Part shown: in pieces, positions 16,687-24,940 of the stretch
How the letters are laid out: the number at the start of each line of letters is the position of its first letter
Numbering within the stretch: the first letter of the stretch is position 1
Made by a program: the position numbers and the translations under genes
Assembly: GCF_049897565.1 (NCBI RefSeq)
Contig: NZ_JAFCWM010000019.1
Location: 30,235 to 94,234 of the forward strand
Source: JAFCUW01 sp049897565
GTDB lineage: Bacteria > Pseudomonadota > Gammaproteobacteria > Burkholderiales > Burkholderiaceae_D
DNA length: 64,000 bases
Direction: 5' to 3'
Notes under the pieces: generated by a model
What the model was told of the DNA's origin: nothing
What the model saw: the letters and a program-made list of their open reading frames with translations, nothing else
Database searches by the model: none

Positions 16687-17091
16687 TTAGGCAGCTGCTG
16701 GGGCTGGTGCTGCTGGAGCGGCTGCAGGAGCTGGCGCTTCCGAGCGGTGGCTCTTGGCTGCGTCTTCACGTTGTACCGACTTCATCATCGGCGACGGCGT
16801 GATTTCAGCCTTCTTCATCTTAACGGTGAGGTGACGCAGCACGGCATCATTGAATTTGAACGCGGTTTCGAGTTCCACGAGGGTCTCGTTGTCGCATTCG
16901 ATGTTGATGCAGATGTAGTGCGCTTTAGGCAGCTTCTGGATCGAGTAAGCCATCTGACGACGGCCCCAGTCTTCGACGCGATGAATGTTACCGCCGCGTG
17001 CAGTGACGCTGGCTTTGTAACGTTCGATCATCGCCGGGACTTGCTCGCTTTGGTCCGGGTGGACGATAAAAACGATTTCATAATGACGCAT
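16687..17091 (-). CDS. rpsF: 30S ribosomal protein S6
   Basis: A 134-residue protein whose first about 100 residues are the S6 fold (MRHYEIVFIVHPDQSEQ, RVEDWGRRQMAYSI, KLPKAHYICINIE). The C-terminus is an Ala/Pro-rich tail of about 20 residues, longer than in E. coli. The ATG at 17091 follows AAGGAG and is clearly the start; a longer frame upstream covers the promoter. S6 pairs with S18 in the small subunit platform. First gene of the operon with priB, rpsR and rplI. Confidence 0.97.
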   Translation of the reverse strand: MRHYEIVFIVHPDQSEQVPAMIERYKASVTARGGNIHRVEDWGRRQMAYSIQKLPKAHYICINIECDNETLVELETAFKFNDAVLRHLTVKMKKAEITPSPMMKSVQREDAAKSHRSEAPAPAAAPAAPAPAAA

Positions 17092-17109
17092 GCATAACTC
17101 CTTAGGGAC

Positions 17110-17145
17110 GTTTAAAACAAAAGCCCACCTCGGCGTCAAGACGAG
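17110..17145 (-). promoter_or_regulatory. Leader hairpin of rpsF mRNA (possible S6:S18 autoregulatory site)
   Basis: On the minus strand CCCACACTCG and CGAGGTGGG can pair around a 9-base loop with one bulged A, between the promoter and the rpsF start. In several bacteria S6:S18 binds a hairpin in the rpsF leader to limit its own synthesis. This stem lies in the right place, but the specific recognition bases have not been checked, so the role is inferred. Confidence 0.35.
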
Positions 17146-17166
17146 TGTGGGAAGGGAAAGCCGGCA

Positions 17167-17196
17167 ATTATAGCGCGGAATGGGGCGGGCAGGCAA
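17167..17196 (-). promoter_or_regulatory. Probable sigma-70 promoter of the rpsF operon
   Basis: On the minus strand TTGCCT (17196-17191) and a perfect TATAAT (17172-17167) are separated by 18 bases. The -10 box lies about 75 bases before the rpsF ATG. It is the clearest housekeeping promoter in the window. Confidence 0.65.
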
Positions 17197-17239
17197 GCAT
17201 CACCGCCGCCCGCGGAGGCGGAACGTGGCTTTCCGATCT

Positions 17240-17695
17240 TCAGGGGACGAAGTCGAAGTCGAACAACTGATTCTGCGAATACGGATTGACCGTGGGGAAA
17301 GCTGATACGGACAACCCTGTTTCGTGCGCCGCCCGACGAACCGCGACCGGAAAAGCCTCTGCCACATCCTGCATCACGGAGGGACGCAGGCTCGGGCTAT
17401 CCTTGAGCAGCGCCTCGATTGCATCGCGCTGCTCAGTTAAAGTTGCCAACCAGCTTCCACCAATCCGATGGTGCTGGAACTGACACTTCAACAGGTGCAT
17501 GAGCAAGACTTTGAGGCGACTCGCTAACTCCCTGCGTTCCTTGCTCATGGCCGCTCGCAGTTCCTCGATCAGATTTTCGACGTCGAGCAAGTGTAAATGC
17601 CCTTTCCGCAACAGCTCAATCTGGCGCCCATACCAGAGCACAAGATCCTGATCATATTCCGCGCACGCCTTCTTCTTCGACTCGAGTTCCAACAT
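17240..17695 (-). CDS. DUF29 family protein
   Basis: A 151-residue protein of the DUF29 family, recognisable from YDQDLVLWYGRQIELLRKG, the LDVENLIEELRAA segment and SRLKVLLMHLLKCQFQ. Members are common in cyanobacteria and proteobacteria, often in mobile or stress contexts, and their function is unknown. It is mostly helical with no signal peptide or membrane segment. The ATG at 17695 has GGAAGGAGG before it and gives the family N-terminus; a longer frame upstream has no support. It stands alone between the rpsF promoter and the divergent lexA. Confidence 0.8.
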   Translation of the reverse strand: MLELESKKKACAEYDQDLVLWYGRQIELLRKGHLHLLDVENLIEELRAAMSKERRELASRLKVLLMHLLKCQFQHHRIGGSWLATLTEQRDAIEALLKDSPSLRPSVMQDVAEAFPVAVRRAAHETGLSVSAFPTVNPYSQNQLFDFDFVP

Positions 17696-17781
17696 GGCTG
17701 CCTCCTTCCAATTCCACATTAGCACCCAAAGAAACCGCAGTCCAGCGTCACGCAGCCGCCTTTTGATGCGTGAAATCGACC

Positions 17782-17806
17782 AAAAACCGGGTCTGACCCC
17801 GTTTTT
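17782..17806. repeat. GGGTCTGACCCC hairpin (terminator-like repeat)
   Basis: AAAAACCGGG and CCCCGTTTTT pair around TCTGA with one mismatch, so the structure looks like a terminator in both directions. Its core GGGTCTGACCC is shared with the perfect palindrome at 63647-63668. The motif belongs to a dispersed extragenic repeat type frequent in Oxalobacteraceae (general knowledge). It lies between the DUF29 gene and lexA. Confidence 0.5.
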
Positions 17807-17823
17807 GTGAACTTTCACTTGCA

Positions 17824-17852
17824 TTGAGCGAAATACTGTACAAAAATACAGT
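17824..17852 (+). promoter_or_regulatory. lexA promoter with SOS box
   Basis: A perfect LexA box CTGTACAAAAATACAG (CTGT-N8-ACAG) occupies 17836-17851. It overlaps a plausible promoter made of TTGAGC at 17824-17829 and TACAGT at 17847-17852, 17 bases apart. LexA bound here would block polymerase, which gives the standard autoregulation of lexA in the SOS response. Confidence 0.9.
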
Positions 17853-17884
17853 CTGTTTATATAACCAGCCCTCGGGCAACGCCA

Positions 17885-18520
17885 ATGATCAAGCTCACCG
17901 CACGGCAAGAAGAGATCCTGAACCTGATCCGGGAAGCAATCGAAAACACCGGCTTTCCGCCGACGCGCGCCGAAATCGCCGCCGAACTGGGTTTCAAGTC
18001 GGCCAACGCCGCCGAGGAGCATTTGCAGGCACTGGCGCGCAAGGGCGCCATCGAGATTTCACCCGGCACGTCGCGCGGCATCCGCCTGATCGGTCCGGCC
18101 GTCGAGGCGAGCCCGATGCCGCCGCCGACCTTGATGATGGCGCTGCCGCTGGTTGGACGCGTCGCCGCCGGTTCGCCGATCCTGGCGCTGGAACATGTCG
18201 AGGCGACCTACAGCGTCGACCCTGCCATGTTCGCGTCGAAGCCGGATTACCTGCTGAAGGTGCGCGGCCTGTCGATGCGCGACGCCGGCATCATGGATGG
18301 CGACCTGCTGGCTGTGAAAAAAGTCGACACCGCCAAGAATGGGCAGATCGTGGTCGCGCGGATTGGCGACGACGTCACCGTCAAGCGCTACAAGAAAACC
18401 GGATCGCTGATCGAGCTGTTCCCGGAAAATCCGGACTTCAAGGTCATCAAGGTCGATCCGGCGGTGGACGATTTCACGCTTGAAGGCCTCGCCGTCGGGC
18501 TGATGCGCTCCTGGCACTGA
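17885..18520 (+). CDS. lexA: LexA repressor
   Basis: A 211-residue SOS repressor and self-cleaving protease. The N-terminal winged helix (residues 1-65, LTARQEEILNLI, FPPTRAEIAAELGF) binds the SOS box. The C-terminal S24 domain has the cleavage site A95-G96 (GRVAAGSP), the catalytic Ser130 (RGLSMRDAGI) and Lys167 (DDVTVKRY). On RecA-ssDNA contact it cuts itself and derepresses repair genes. The SOS box is 33 bases upstream. No obvious SOS box was found before the repair operon at 46.9-54.4 kb. It is convergent with the Sel1-like gene. Confidence 0.97.
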   Translation: MIKLTARQEEILNLIREAIENTGFPPTRAEIAAELGFKSANAAEEHLQALARKGAIEISPGTSRGIRLIGPAVEASPMPPPTLMMALPLVGRVAAGSPILALEHVEATYSVDPAMFASKPDYLLKVRGLSMRDAGIMDGDLLAVKKVDTAKNGQIVVARIGDDVTVKRYKKTGSLIELFPENPDFKVIKVDPAVDDFTLEGLAVGLMRSWH

Positions 18521-18541
18521 GCCGGGTTAACTAGCCAGCGC

Positions 18542-19274
18542 CTAGTTGTCGTACTTGCGCTTGGGTGTGACAGCGGGCATGCTCTTGACCAGTTCGTTGT
18601 GCTCTTTGACAAACTTATCGGTGGCGGCGCGCCAGGCGTCATAATCGGCCAGCACCAGCTTGGCGCTGATGCTGGCATCGGCGCCCATGCGCGTATGGAC
18701 TTCGCCGAGGTAGGCCGTGGCGGCCTCGAGTTCCTGCTTGTTGAGCAGCTTTGAAATATCTTCCGGAATGCGCGTCGTCAGCGGCGCGCTGGCATTCAGG
18801 TTTGCCACAAAGCCATTGTTGCAATCCTGCCAGGTGGTCATCGCCGCCGCAACGCTGTTGATCTCGTCGTTCGCCTTCGATATTGCCGGTATGCGCGGCG
18901 CGGGGCACCGGAACTTGCCCGCCTTGAGGTCGGCGCCATCGTACTTCGACACCCAGTAATCAATATCTGCGCGGCGCAGTTCGCGCTTCTTCATCACTTC
19001 CAGCGAGGCTGCGGCAGTCTTGTTGCCCTTCGCCGACGACTTCTTGAACCACGCATCGGCCTTCACCAGGTCGATCGCTCCGGCTTCGCCGTACCAGTAC
19101 ATTTCGCCGAGATGCAATTGCGCCTCGGCGTTGCCGGCGTTGGCCAGCTTGGTGTAAAGCTGCAATGCTTGTGGGAATGCCATCTTCTCGAACAAGGCGT
19201 TGGCATCGGCCAGTTCATCGGCATGGGCAACAGTGAAGAAAGCAAGAGCGAGCCAGAAGACGATTTTTTTTCAT
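18542..19274 (-). CDS. Exported Sel1-like repeat protein, out of frame at an A8 tract
   Basis: The main frame (from 19195) encodes about 217 residues with one or two Sel1/TPR-like repeats (ALQLYTKLANAGNAEAQLHLGEMYWYG at residues 9-35, written here in parts by family) and a helical remainder of unknown role. Immediately upstream the same frame reads a perfect signal peptide core (FWLALAFFTVAHA). The only ATG (19274) is in another frame because eight A residues follow it. With seven A residues the protein would begin MKKIVFWLALAFF. So the start is separated by a one-base slip in a homopolymer: phase variation, a recent mutation or a sequencing error. It lies 17 bases after the PLP enzyme gene, perhaps cotranscribed. 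Confidence 0.6.
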
Positions 19275-19291
19275 TTTTATCGCAGCAAGAA

Positions 19292-20536
19292 TTAAACAGG
19301 CTCCAGCGCACCCTGGAAGTCGGCCAGCAGGTCGGCCGTGTCCTCGATGCCGACCGACACGCGGATCAGCGACTCGGCGATGCCCATGCTGGCGCGGCGC
19401 TCGGCGCCCATTTCGTAAAAGATCGTGTGGGCCACCGGAATGACCAGGGTGCGCGTGTCACCCAGGTTGCTCGCGGGGATCCCGATCCGCAGGCGGTTCA
19501 GGTAGTCGAAGCAGTCGATGCCATCGTTCAGCTCGAAGCTGAACAGCGAGCCGGCAGAGCGGAACAGTTCGCTCGTAATCGCATGCTGGGGATGCGACGC
19601 CAGCCCCGGATAATGCACGGCCGCCACGCGCGGATCAGCCTCGAGCATGCGTGCCAGCGCCAGCGCATTGGCGCAGCTGCGTTCCATGCGCAGCGCCAGC
19701 GTTTCGGCGCCCACCGCGATGTGGTGCGCCGCTTCCGGTCCGAGCGATGCGCCGAAGTCGCGCAAGCCCTTGGCGCGAAGTTGCGCCATGCCCCACTGCG
19801 CCGGCGGATTGCGCTTGTAGTTGGCGGCGATGTGCGGATAGTTTGTCCAGTCGTAAGCGCCAGTGTCGGTCAGGCTGCCGCCGAGCGCAATGCCGTGGCC
19901 GCCGATCGACTTGGTCAGCGCGTTGACGACCAGGCCGGCGCCGACCGACTTCGGCCGGAACAGGTAAGGCGTCGTCATCGTGTTGTCGACAACGAACAGG
20001 ATGCCGCGCTCGCGGCACAGCTGGCCAATGCGCACCAGGTCGGCGACCTGGGTGCGCGGATTGGCGATCGTTTCGACGAACACAATGCGCGTTGCCGGCG
20101 TCAACGCCGCGGCAACATTGGCAACATCGGTGGCGTCGACAAACGCGACGTCGACGCCCTGCCCGGCAACCGTCTGCCACAGGCTGTTGGTGTTACCGAA
20201 CAAGAAGGCGGACGAAACCACATGGTCGCCGGCGCGCAGCAGACCCTGGAACACCGCGCCGATCGCGCCCATGCCGGTGGCAAAGCACAAGGTCGCCACG
20301 CCGTCTTCCATGCGGGTAAGCTTGTCTTCCAGCGCCGCGACCGTCGGGTTGCCCTGGCGGCCGTAGCGGAAACCCGGCTCCTTGCCCTGGAACACAGACG
20401 CCAGCTGGCGCGCATCGGTGTAGCCGAACGCGACCGAGGTATGCACCGGCTTGTGCAGCGAACCATGCTCGATCGGCTTTTGCCGGTCGTTGTGCAAGAT
20501 GGTGGTGGTGAAGCCGAACTGTTTCTTGTCGCTCAC
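19292..20536 (-). CDS. PLP-dependent trans-sulfuration enzyme (MetZ / cystathionine gamma-synthase family)
   Basis: A 414-residue enzyme of the Cys/Met-metabolism PLP family. The PLP lysine is K209 in NALTKSIGGHG, and RYGRQGNPT (residues 57-65) and SSAFLFGNTNSLW are typical. Position directly after purF matches metZ (O-succinylhomoserine sulfhydrylase) in Pseudomonas and many Burkholderiales, so a role in methionine synthesis is likely. However the sequence belongs to a branch usually annotated only as cystathionine gamma-synthase family, and the acyl donor and sulfur source cannot be read from sequence. It starts 9 bases after the purF stop. Confidence 0.85.
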   Translation of the reverse strand: MSDKKQFGFTTTILHNDRQKPIEHGSLHKPVHTSVAFGYTDARQLASVFQGKEPGFRYGRQGNPTVAALEDKLTRMEDGVATLCFATGMGAIGAVFQGLLRAGDHVVSSAFLFGNTNSLWQTVAGQGVDVAFVDATDVANVAAALTPATRIVFVETIANPRTQVADLVRIGQLCRERGILFVVDNTMTTPYLFRPKSVGAGLVVNALTKSIGGHGIALGGSLTDTGAYDWTNYPHIAANYKRNPPAQWGMAQLRAKGLRDFGASLGPEAAHHIAVGAETLALRMERSCANALALARMLEADPRVAAVHYPGLASHPQHAITSELFRSAGSLFSFELNDGIDCFDYLNRLRIGIPASNLGDTRTLVIPVAHTIFYEMGAERRASMGIAESLIRVSVGIEDTADLLADFQGALEPV

Positions 20537-20545
20537 GATGCCGCC

Positions 20546-22066
20546 CTATTCCGCCGTTGCCAAGGTCAGGTTGAGCTGCGTGCGGGCGGCGTCCTCGGCC
20601 GGCTCCTTCTTCGGATTGTGGCGCGCGAACTCGAGGCGATCGAGGTAGTCCTGGGTAACGTCGCCGGTGACGTAGATGCCGTCGAAACAGGAGGCCTCGA
20701 AGTTCTGCAGCGCCGGGTTGACGTCGCAGATCGAGCGCTTGAGCGCGTCGACGTCCTGGTACACCAGCTTGTCGGCGGTGATCTCGCGGCAGATTTCTTC
20801 GTTGCTGCGCCCGTAAGCGATCAGCTCGCCGCGAGTCGGCATGTCGATGCCGTACACGTTCGGAAACAGTACCGGCGGCGCGGCCGAGGCGAAGTAGACG
20901 TTGCGGGCGCCCGCTTCGCGCGCCATCTGGACGATTTCGCGGCTGGTGGTGCCGCGCACGATCGAATCGTCGACCAGCAGCACGTTCTTGCCCTTGAATT
21001 CGGAGCCGATGGCGTTTAGCTTCTGGCGCACCGACTTGCTGCGGATCGCCTGGCCGGGCATCAGGAAGGTGCGGCCGATGTAGCGGTTCTTGATGAAGCC
21101 TTCGCGGTATTCGATGCCGAGCTTGAGCGCGAGCTGGATTGCGGCCGGGCGCGACGAATCGGGAATCGGCATGACGACGTCGATCTCGCCGCTTGCAAAT
21201 TCCTTGCGGATTTTCTCGGCCAGGTACTCGCCCATCTTCAGGCGCGTGGCGTACACCGAGGCGCCGTCGAGGATCGAGTCCGGGCGCGCCAGGTAGACGA
21301 ATTCAAATGCGCACGGGTTGAGCGACGGGTTCTCGGCGCACTGACGCTGGTGCAACTTGCCGTCATTGTCGATGAACACTGCCTCGCCCGGCGCGATATC
21401 GCGCAGGAAGCGAAAGCCGATGCCTTCCAGGGCGACCGACTCGCTGGCGACGAGGTATTCATTGCCCTCGTCGGTCTCGTTGACGCCGATGCACAGCGGA
21501 CGGATGCCGAACGGATCGCGAAACGCCAGCAGGCCGTGGCCGGCAATCTGCGCCACCACCGCGTAGGCGCCGCGCACCCGCTTGTGCACCATGGCGACGG
21601 CCTTGAAAATGGAGTCCGGATCGAGCGAATAGCCGGTGGTCGATTCCTGGATTTCGTGGGCCAGCACGTTAAGCAATACTTCCGAATCCGAATCGGTATT
21701 GATGTGGCGGCGATCATTCTTGAACAGCGCTTGTTTCAGTTCGTCCTGATTGGTCAGGTTGCCGTTGTGCGCCAGCGTGATGCCGAACGGCGCATTGACG
21801 TAGAACGGCTGCGCTTCCTCTTCGCTGGACGAGCCGGCGGTCGGATAGCGGCAATGGCCGATGCCGGAATTGCCCTGCAGTGAACGCATGTTGCGGGTGC
21901 GGAAAACGTCGCGCACGAGGCCATTGGCCTTGTGCATCGAAAACATGCTGCTGTGATTGGTTGCAATGCCCGCCGCATCCTGGCCGCGGTGCTGCAGCAG
22001 CAGCAATGCGTCGTACAGGACCTGGTTGACGGGATTATGCGAGACGACGCCGACGATGCCACACAT
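20546..22066 (-). CDS. purF: Amidophosphoribosyltransferase
   Basis: A 506-residue enzyme for the first committed step of purine synthesis, transferring ammonia from glutamine to PRPP. The N-terminal class II glutaminase begins MCGIVGVVSH, so Cys2 becomes the nucleophile with no propeptide. The C-terminal phosphoribosyltransferase domain carries the PRPP loop VLLVDDSIVRGTTS near residue 368. Length and motifs are normal. It follows cvpA by about 40 bases in the conserved order accD-folC-dedD-cvpA-purF. Confidence 0.97.
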   Translation of the reverse strand: MCGIVGVVSHNPVNQVLYDALLLLQHRGQDAAGIATNHSSMFSMHKANGLVRDVFRTRNMRSLQGNSGIGHCRYPTAGSSSEEEAQPFYVNAPFGITLAHNGNLTNQDELKQALFKNDRRHINTDSDSEVLLNVLAHEIQESTTGYSLDPDSIFKAVAMVHKRVRGAYAVVAQIAGHGLLAFRDPFGIRPLCIGVNETDEGNEYLVASESVALEGIGFRFLRDIAPGEAVFIDNDGKLHQRQCAENPSLNPCAFEFVYLARPDSILDGASVYATRLKMGEYLAEKIRKEFASGEIDVVMPIPDSSRPAAIQLALKLGIEYREGFIKNRYIGRTFLMPGQAIRSKSVRQKLNAIGSEFKGKNVLLVDDSIVRGTTSREIVQMAREAGARNVYFASAAPPVLFPNVYGIDMPTRGELIAYGRSNEEICREITADKLVYQDVDALKRSICDVNPALQNFEASCFDGIYVTGDVTQDYLDRLEFARHNPKKEPAEDAARTQLNLTLATAE

Positions 22067-22107
22067 GGTGTGCTCCTAAGACTGAACAGCCGATATTGAA
22101 AATTGGT

Positions 22108-22605
22108 TCAAAAACGCACGTGCTGCGTCAAGGCAGCAGGCAAGAAAGGTTTGACGGTGCGCGCGCCGGTTTCCGCCAGTGGCGAGAGCAGCGCGTTTTG
22201 CCAGAAATCCTGTTGCGGGATCGACGTCATGCCACACAATATGACGCCGAACAGCACAATTACAATGCCGCGCGCCAAGCCGAACAGACCGCCGAGGCCG
22301 CGGTCGGCCAGGCCCAGTCCGCTCGCCTTGATGAGCGCGTCAACGGCCAGCATCAGCAGGCCCATCAGAATGCGTACGCCGATAAACAGCGCCACGAAAG
22401 CGACCATCAGCCGCACGGCCTCGCCGGGTATCATCACCGGCAACATCGGCGCCAGGGTCGCGCCGTACATATTGGCCACGACGAAGGCGACAACCCAGCT
22501 GACCAGCGAAAGGATTTCCTTGACCAGGCCGCGCATGGTGCTGATCACGACCGAGGCCAACAGGACGAACAATACCAAGTAATCGAAAATGGTCACGCCC
22601 GGCAT
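22108..22605 (-). CDS. cvpA: CvpA family membrane protein
   Basis: A 165-residue inner-membrane protein with four hydrophobic segments (starting FDYLVLFVLLASVVIS and ending GIVIVLFGVILCG). The segment STMRGLVKEILSLVSWVVAF matches the CvpA family, named for colicin V production and needed in some bacteria for envelope stress resistance. The central AVDALIKASGLGLADRGLGG loop is typical. It sits 12 bases after the SPOR-domain gene and before purF, the usual context. Confidence 0.92.
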   Translation of the reverse strand: MPGVTIFDYLVLFVLLASVVISTMRGLVKEILSLVSWVVAFVVANMYGATLAPMLPVMIPGEAVRLMVAFVALFIGVRILMGLLMLAVDALIKASGLGLADRGLGGLFGLARGIVIVLFGVILCGMTSIPQQDFWQNALLSPLAETGARTVKPFLPAALTQHVRF

Positions 22606-22617
22606 GCCCTGGTTTGT

Positions 22618-23553
22618 CTATTTTCCATCAGGCTTGACAATGCTGCCGGACATGCCGACCTTGTCGAGCCTGGCGCGCATGCGGTCCGCCTCTTCCCTGC
22701 TGAACGGACCAACTTTAACCTGGATGCGCTCGCCGCCGGCGGTCGTTACCTTATGGGTGAAGGAGCGGATGCCGGCGTCCTTCAGCTTGCCCTGCAATTC
22801 GGCCACCTTCTCGGCCGTGCCGAGCGCTGCCACCTGGACGACGAACTTGCCGCCGCCGGCTGCCGGCGGCTTGCCTTCAAGGATGTCAAGCGCGCGGGCG
22901 GCGTCTTCGGTTTTGGCGGCCGGCTTTTCTTCCTTGACGGCGACCTTCGCCGGCTTCGGCTCAGCCACCTTCGGCTCGACCGGCTTCGGCTCGGCTTTGG
23001 CCGCTTTCGGCTCAGGCTTTGGCTCTGGCTTGACGTCGGCCTTGGGCTCCGTCTTCGGCGCGGCCTTTGGAAGCGCCGGCTTCGCTTCGACTTTCGGCTC
23101 AGCCACGGCAACCGTCTTGATCCCGCTTGGTTCCGGCTTCGGCGGATCGATGAACTCTTCGCGCTTGTCGAGCGAATCGGCGGCTGTGGCAGCGCCAGGC
23201 AGTGCCGGCACGGGCAGCGGCGGCGCCTTGTCGCGCGATGGAATCTGGAACGCGATGTCGCCGGCCAGCGGTTTCGGCTCGGCGTCGAGCACCATCGGCA
23301 AGCCGACGGCAACGGCCAGCGCCAGCGCGATGGCGCCTACCAGCCGGCGGCGGGCGCGCTTCTTTTCGGGCAGTACGGGATCGTCGACGCCGCGCGATTT
23401 GCGATCGCGCCGCGGTGCGGCCGGTTCACCGGCGCTGGAAGCGCGCTTGGCGCGGGCGCGGGTGGCGACCGAATCTTCATCGCGGGAATAATAGCCACTG
23501 TCATCGGCAGTGGTGTCTTGCTTGTTTTTATTGAGGAACGAGAACAAGCCCAT
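22618..23553 (-). CDS. SPOR-domain protein, DedD-like
   Basis: A 311-residue cell-division-associated protein. A basic cytoplasmic N-terminus (KKRARRRL) precedes one membrane segment (LVGAIALALAVAVGLPMVL, residues about 71-89). A long periplasmic linker with many Lys-Pro-Glu-Ala repeats leads to a C-terminal SPOR domain (GKFVVQVAALGTAEKV, FTHKVTTAGGERIQV, VGPFSREEADRM) that binds denuded peptidoglycan at the septum. Position between folC and cvpA is that of dedD. The low-complexity repeats (PKPEPKAAK type) are probably a flexible spacer. Confidence 0.88.
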   Translation of the reverse strand: MGLFSFLNKNKQDTTADDSGYYSRDEDSVATRARAKRASSAGEPAAPRRDRKSRGVDDPVLPEKKRARRRLVGAIALALAVAVGLPMVLDAEPKPLAGDIAFQIPSRDKAPPLPVPALPGAATAADSLDKREEFIDPPKPEPSGIKTVAVAEPKVEAKPALPKAAPKTEPKADVKPEPKPEPKAAKAEPKPVEPKVAEPKPAKVAVKEEKPAAKTEDAARALDILEGKPPAAGGGKFVVQVAALGTAEKVAELQGKLKDAGIRSFTHKVTTAGGERIQVKVGPFSREEADRMRARLDKVGMSGSIVKPDGK

Positions 23554-23564
23554 GCGGTATTTTT

Positions 23565-24863
23565 TCAGTGAGAGGAGGATTTTCGGGCTGCCATCACGCC
23601 TGCTACCGTGTAGAACGAGCCAAAGACCACAATTCTATCATTCTCCCCAGCCCGGCTCATCGCATTCGCAAAAGCCGATGCCGGATCGGGAAATTCGGTG
23701 ATCGAGCGCTCGCCCGGTTTGCCATCGTCCGGGGCCAGGCCGGCAATGGTGGCGGCCAGGTCGCCGGTGTGGGCCGAGCGCGGCGACGGCAGTCCGGCGA
23801 CGCACCAGTGATCGACATACTGCGCCATCGGCGCGACGACGCCGGCGATGTCCTTGTCTTGCATCACGCCAAATACGGCGTACGTGTACGGGTGAAAACC
23901 CATGTTGCCCAGGTTCAGCGCCAGCGCCGATGCCGCGTGCGGATTGTGGGCGACGTCGAGGATGACGGTCGGCCGCCCAGGCAGCACCTGGAAGCGGCCC
24001 GGCAACTCCACCGTCACAAGGCCGGTGCGAATTTCCTGGGCGCCGACCGGCAATTCGAGGCGCAGCACTTCCAGCGCGGCCAGCGCGGCCGACGCGTTGA
24101 GCAACTGGTTGGCGCCGCGCAGGCTCGGATACGCCAGCGAGTTGCGGCGCTGGCTGCGCCCGCCAAAGTTCCACTGCTGCTTGTCGCCGGAATAATTGAA
24201 GTCGCGCCCGAGCAGCCACAGGTCGGCGCCGATCGCTTCGGCATGCGCCACCAGCGACGCCGGCGGCACCGGGTCGCTGCAGATCGCCGCTTTGCCGGGC
24301 CGGAAGATGCCGGCTTTTTCGAAACCGATTTCTTCGCGCGTGGTGCCGAGGAAATCGGTGTGGTCGATGTCGACGCTGGTGACGATGGCCACATCGGCGT
24401 CGATGACGTTGACGGCGTCGAGCCGGCCACCGAGGCCAACTTCGAGGATCGCCACGTCGAGGCCGGCGCCGGCCAGCAGATGCATGATGGCCAGCGTGGT
24501 GAATTCGAAATACGTCAGCGGCACGTCGCCGCGGGCAGCTTCGACGTCGTTGAAGGCGCCGATCAGCTCGGCGTCGGTGGCCAGGTCGCCCTTGATACGG
24601 GCGCGCTCGTTAAATTCGAGAAAGTGCGGCTTGATGTACAAGCCGACCTTGTAGCCGGCCCGCAGCAAAATCGACTCGAGCATCGAGCACGTCGAGCCCT
24701 TGCCGTTGGTGCCGGCAACCATGATGACCGGGCAATCGAACTTCAGTCCCATTGCCTGCTTGACCGTGCGCACGCGGTCGAGACCCATGTTGATGTGGGC
24801 TTCGGCATGGCGCGACTCGAGCAGCGTCAGCCAGGCGGGCAAGGTGGTGGGGAGCGTTTGCAT
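23565..24863 (-). CDS. folC: Bifunctional folylpolyglutamate / dihydrofolate synthase
   Basis: About 432 residues. The Mur-ligase-like ATPase has its P-loop AGTNGKGS at residues 50-57, followed by YFEFTTLAIMHLLAGAGLD, VGLGGRLDAVN and the second domain start (VILDVAHNPHAA). It adds glutamate to folates and makes dihydrofolate. The start at 24863 (MQTLPTTLPAWLTLL) gives the normal N-terminus. A TTG 33 bases upstream is possible but adds residues not seen in the family. It is about 77 bases downstream of accD and cotranscribed with the SPOR-domain gene. Confidence 0.95.
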   Translation of the reverse strand: MQTLPTTLPAWLTLLESRHAEAHINMGLDRVRTVKQAMGLKFDCPVIMVAGTNGKGSTCSMLESILLRAGYKVGLYIKPHFLEFNERARIKGDLATDAELIGAFNDVEAARGDVPLTYFEFTTLAIMHLLAGAGLDVAILEVGLGGRLDAVNVIDADVAIVTSVDIDHTDFLGTTREEIGFEKAGIFRPGKAAICSDPVPPASLVAHAEAIGADLWLLGRDFNYSGDKQQWNFGGRSQRRNSLAYPSLRGANQLLNASAALAALEVLRLELPVGAQEIRTGLVTVELPGRFQVLPGRPTVILDVAHNPHAASALALNLGNMGFHPYTYAVFGVMQDKDIAGVVAPMAQYVDHWCVAGLPSPRSAHTGDLAATIAGLAPDDGKPGERSITEFPDPASAFANAMSRAGENDRIVVFGSFYTVAGVMAARKSSSH

Positions 24864-24940
24864 GGGATCGACTTCGGGTGGAAAAAGCGTGCGCAAGAGG
24901 CTTGCGCACGCAGCTGGAACAATGCAACTAGGCTGCCGTA

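Noticed and set aside
19112..21019. Long plus-strand open frame (635 codons) opposite the PLP enzyme and purF
   Set aside because: Shadow of two well-identified minus-strand genes in high-GC DNA; arginine/valine/glycine-rich with no family resemblance.
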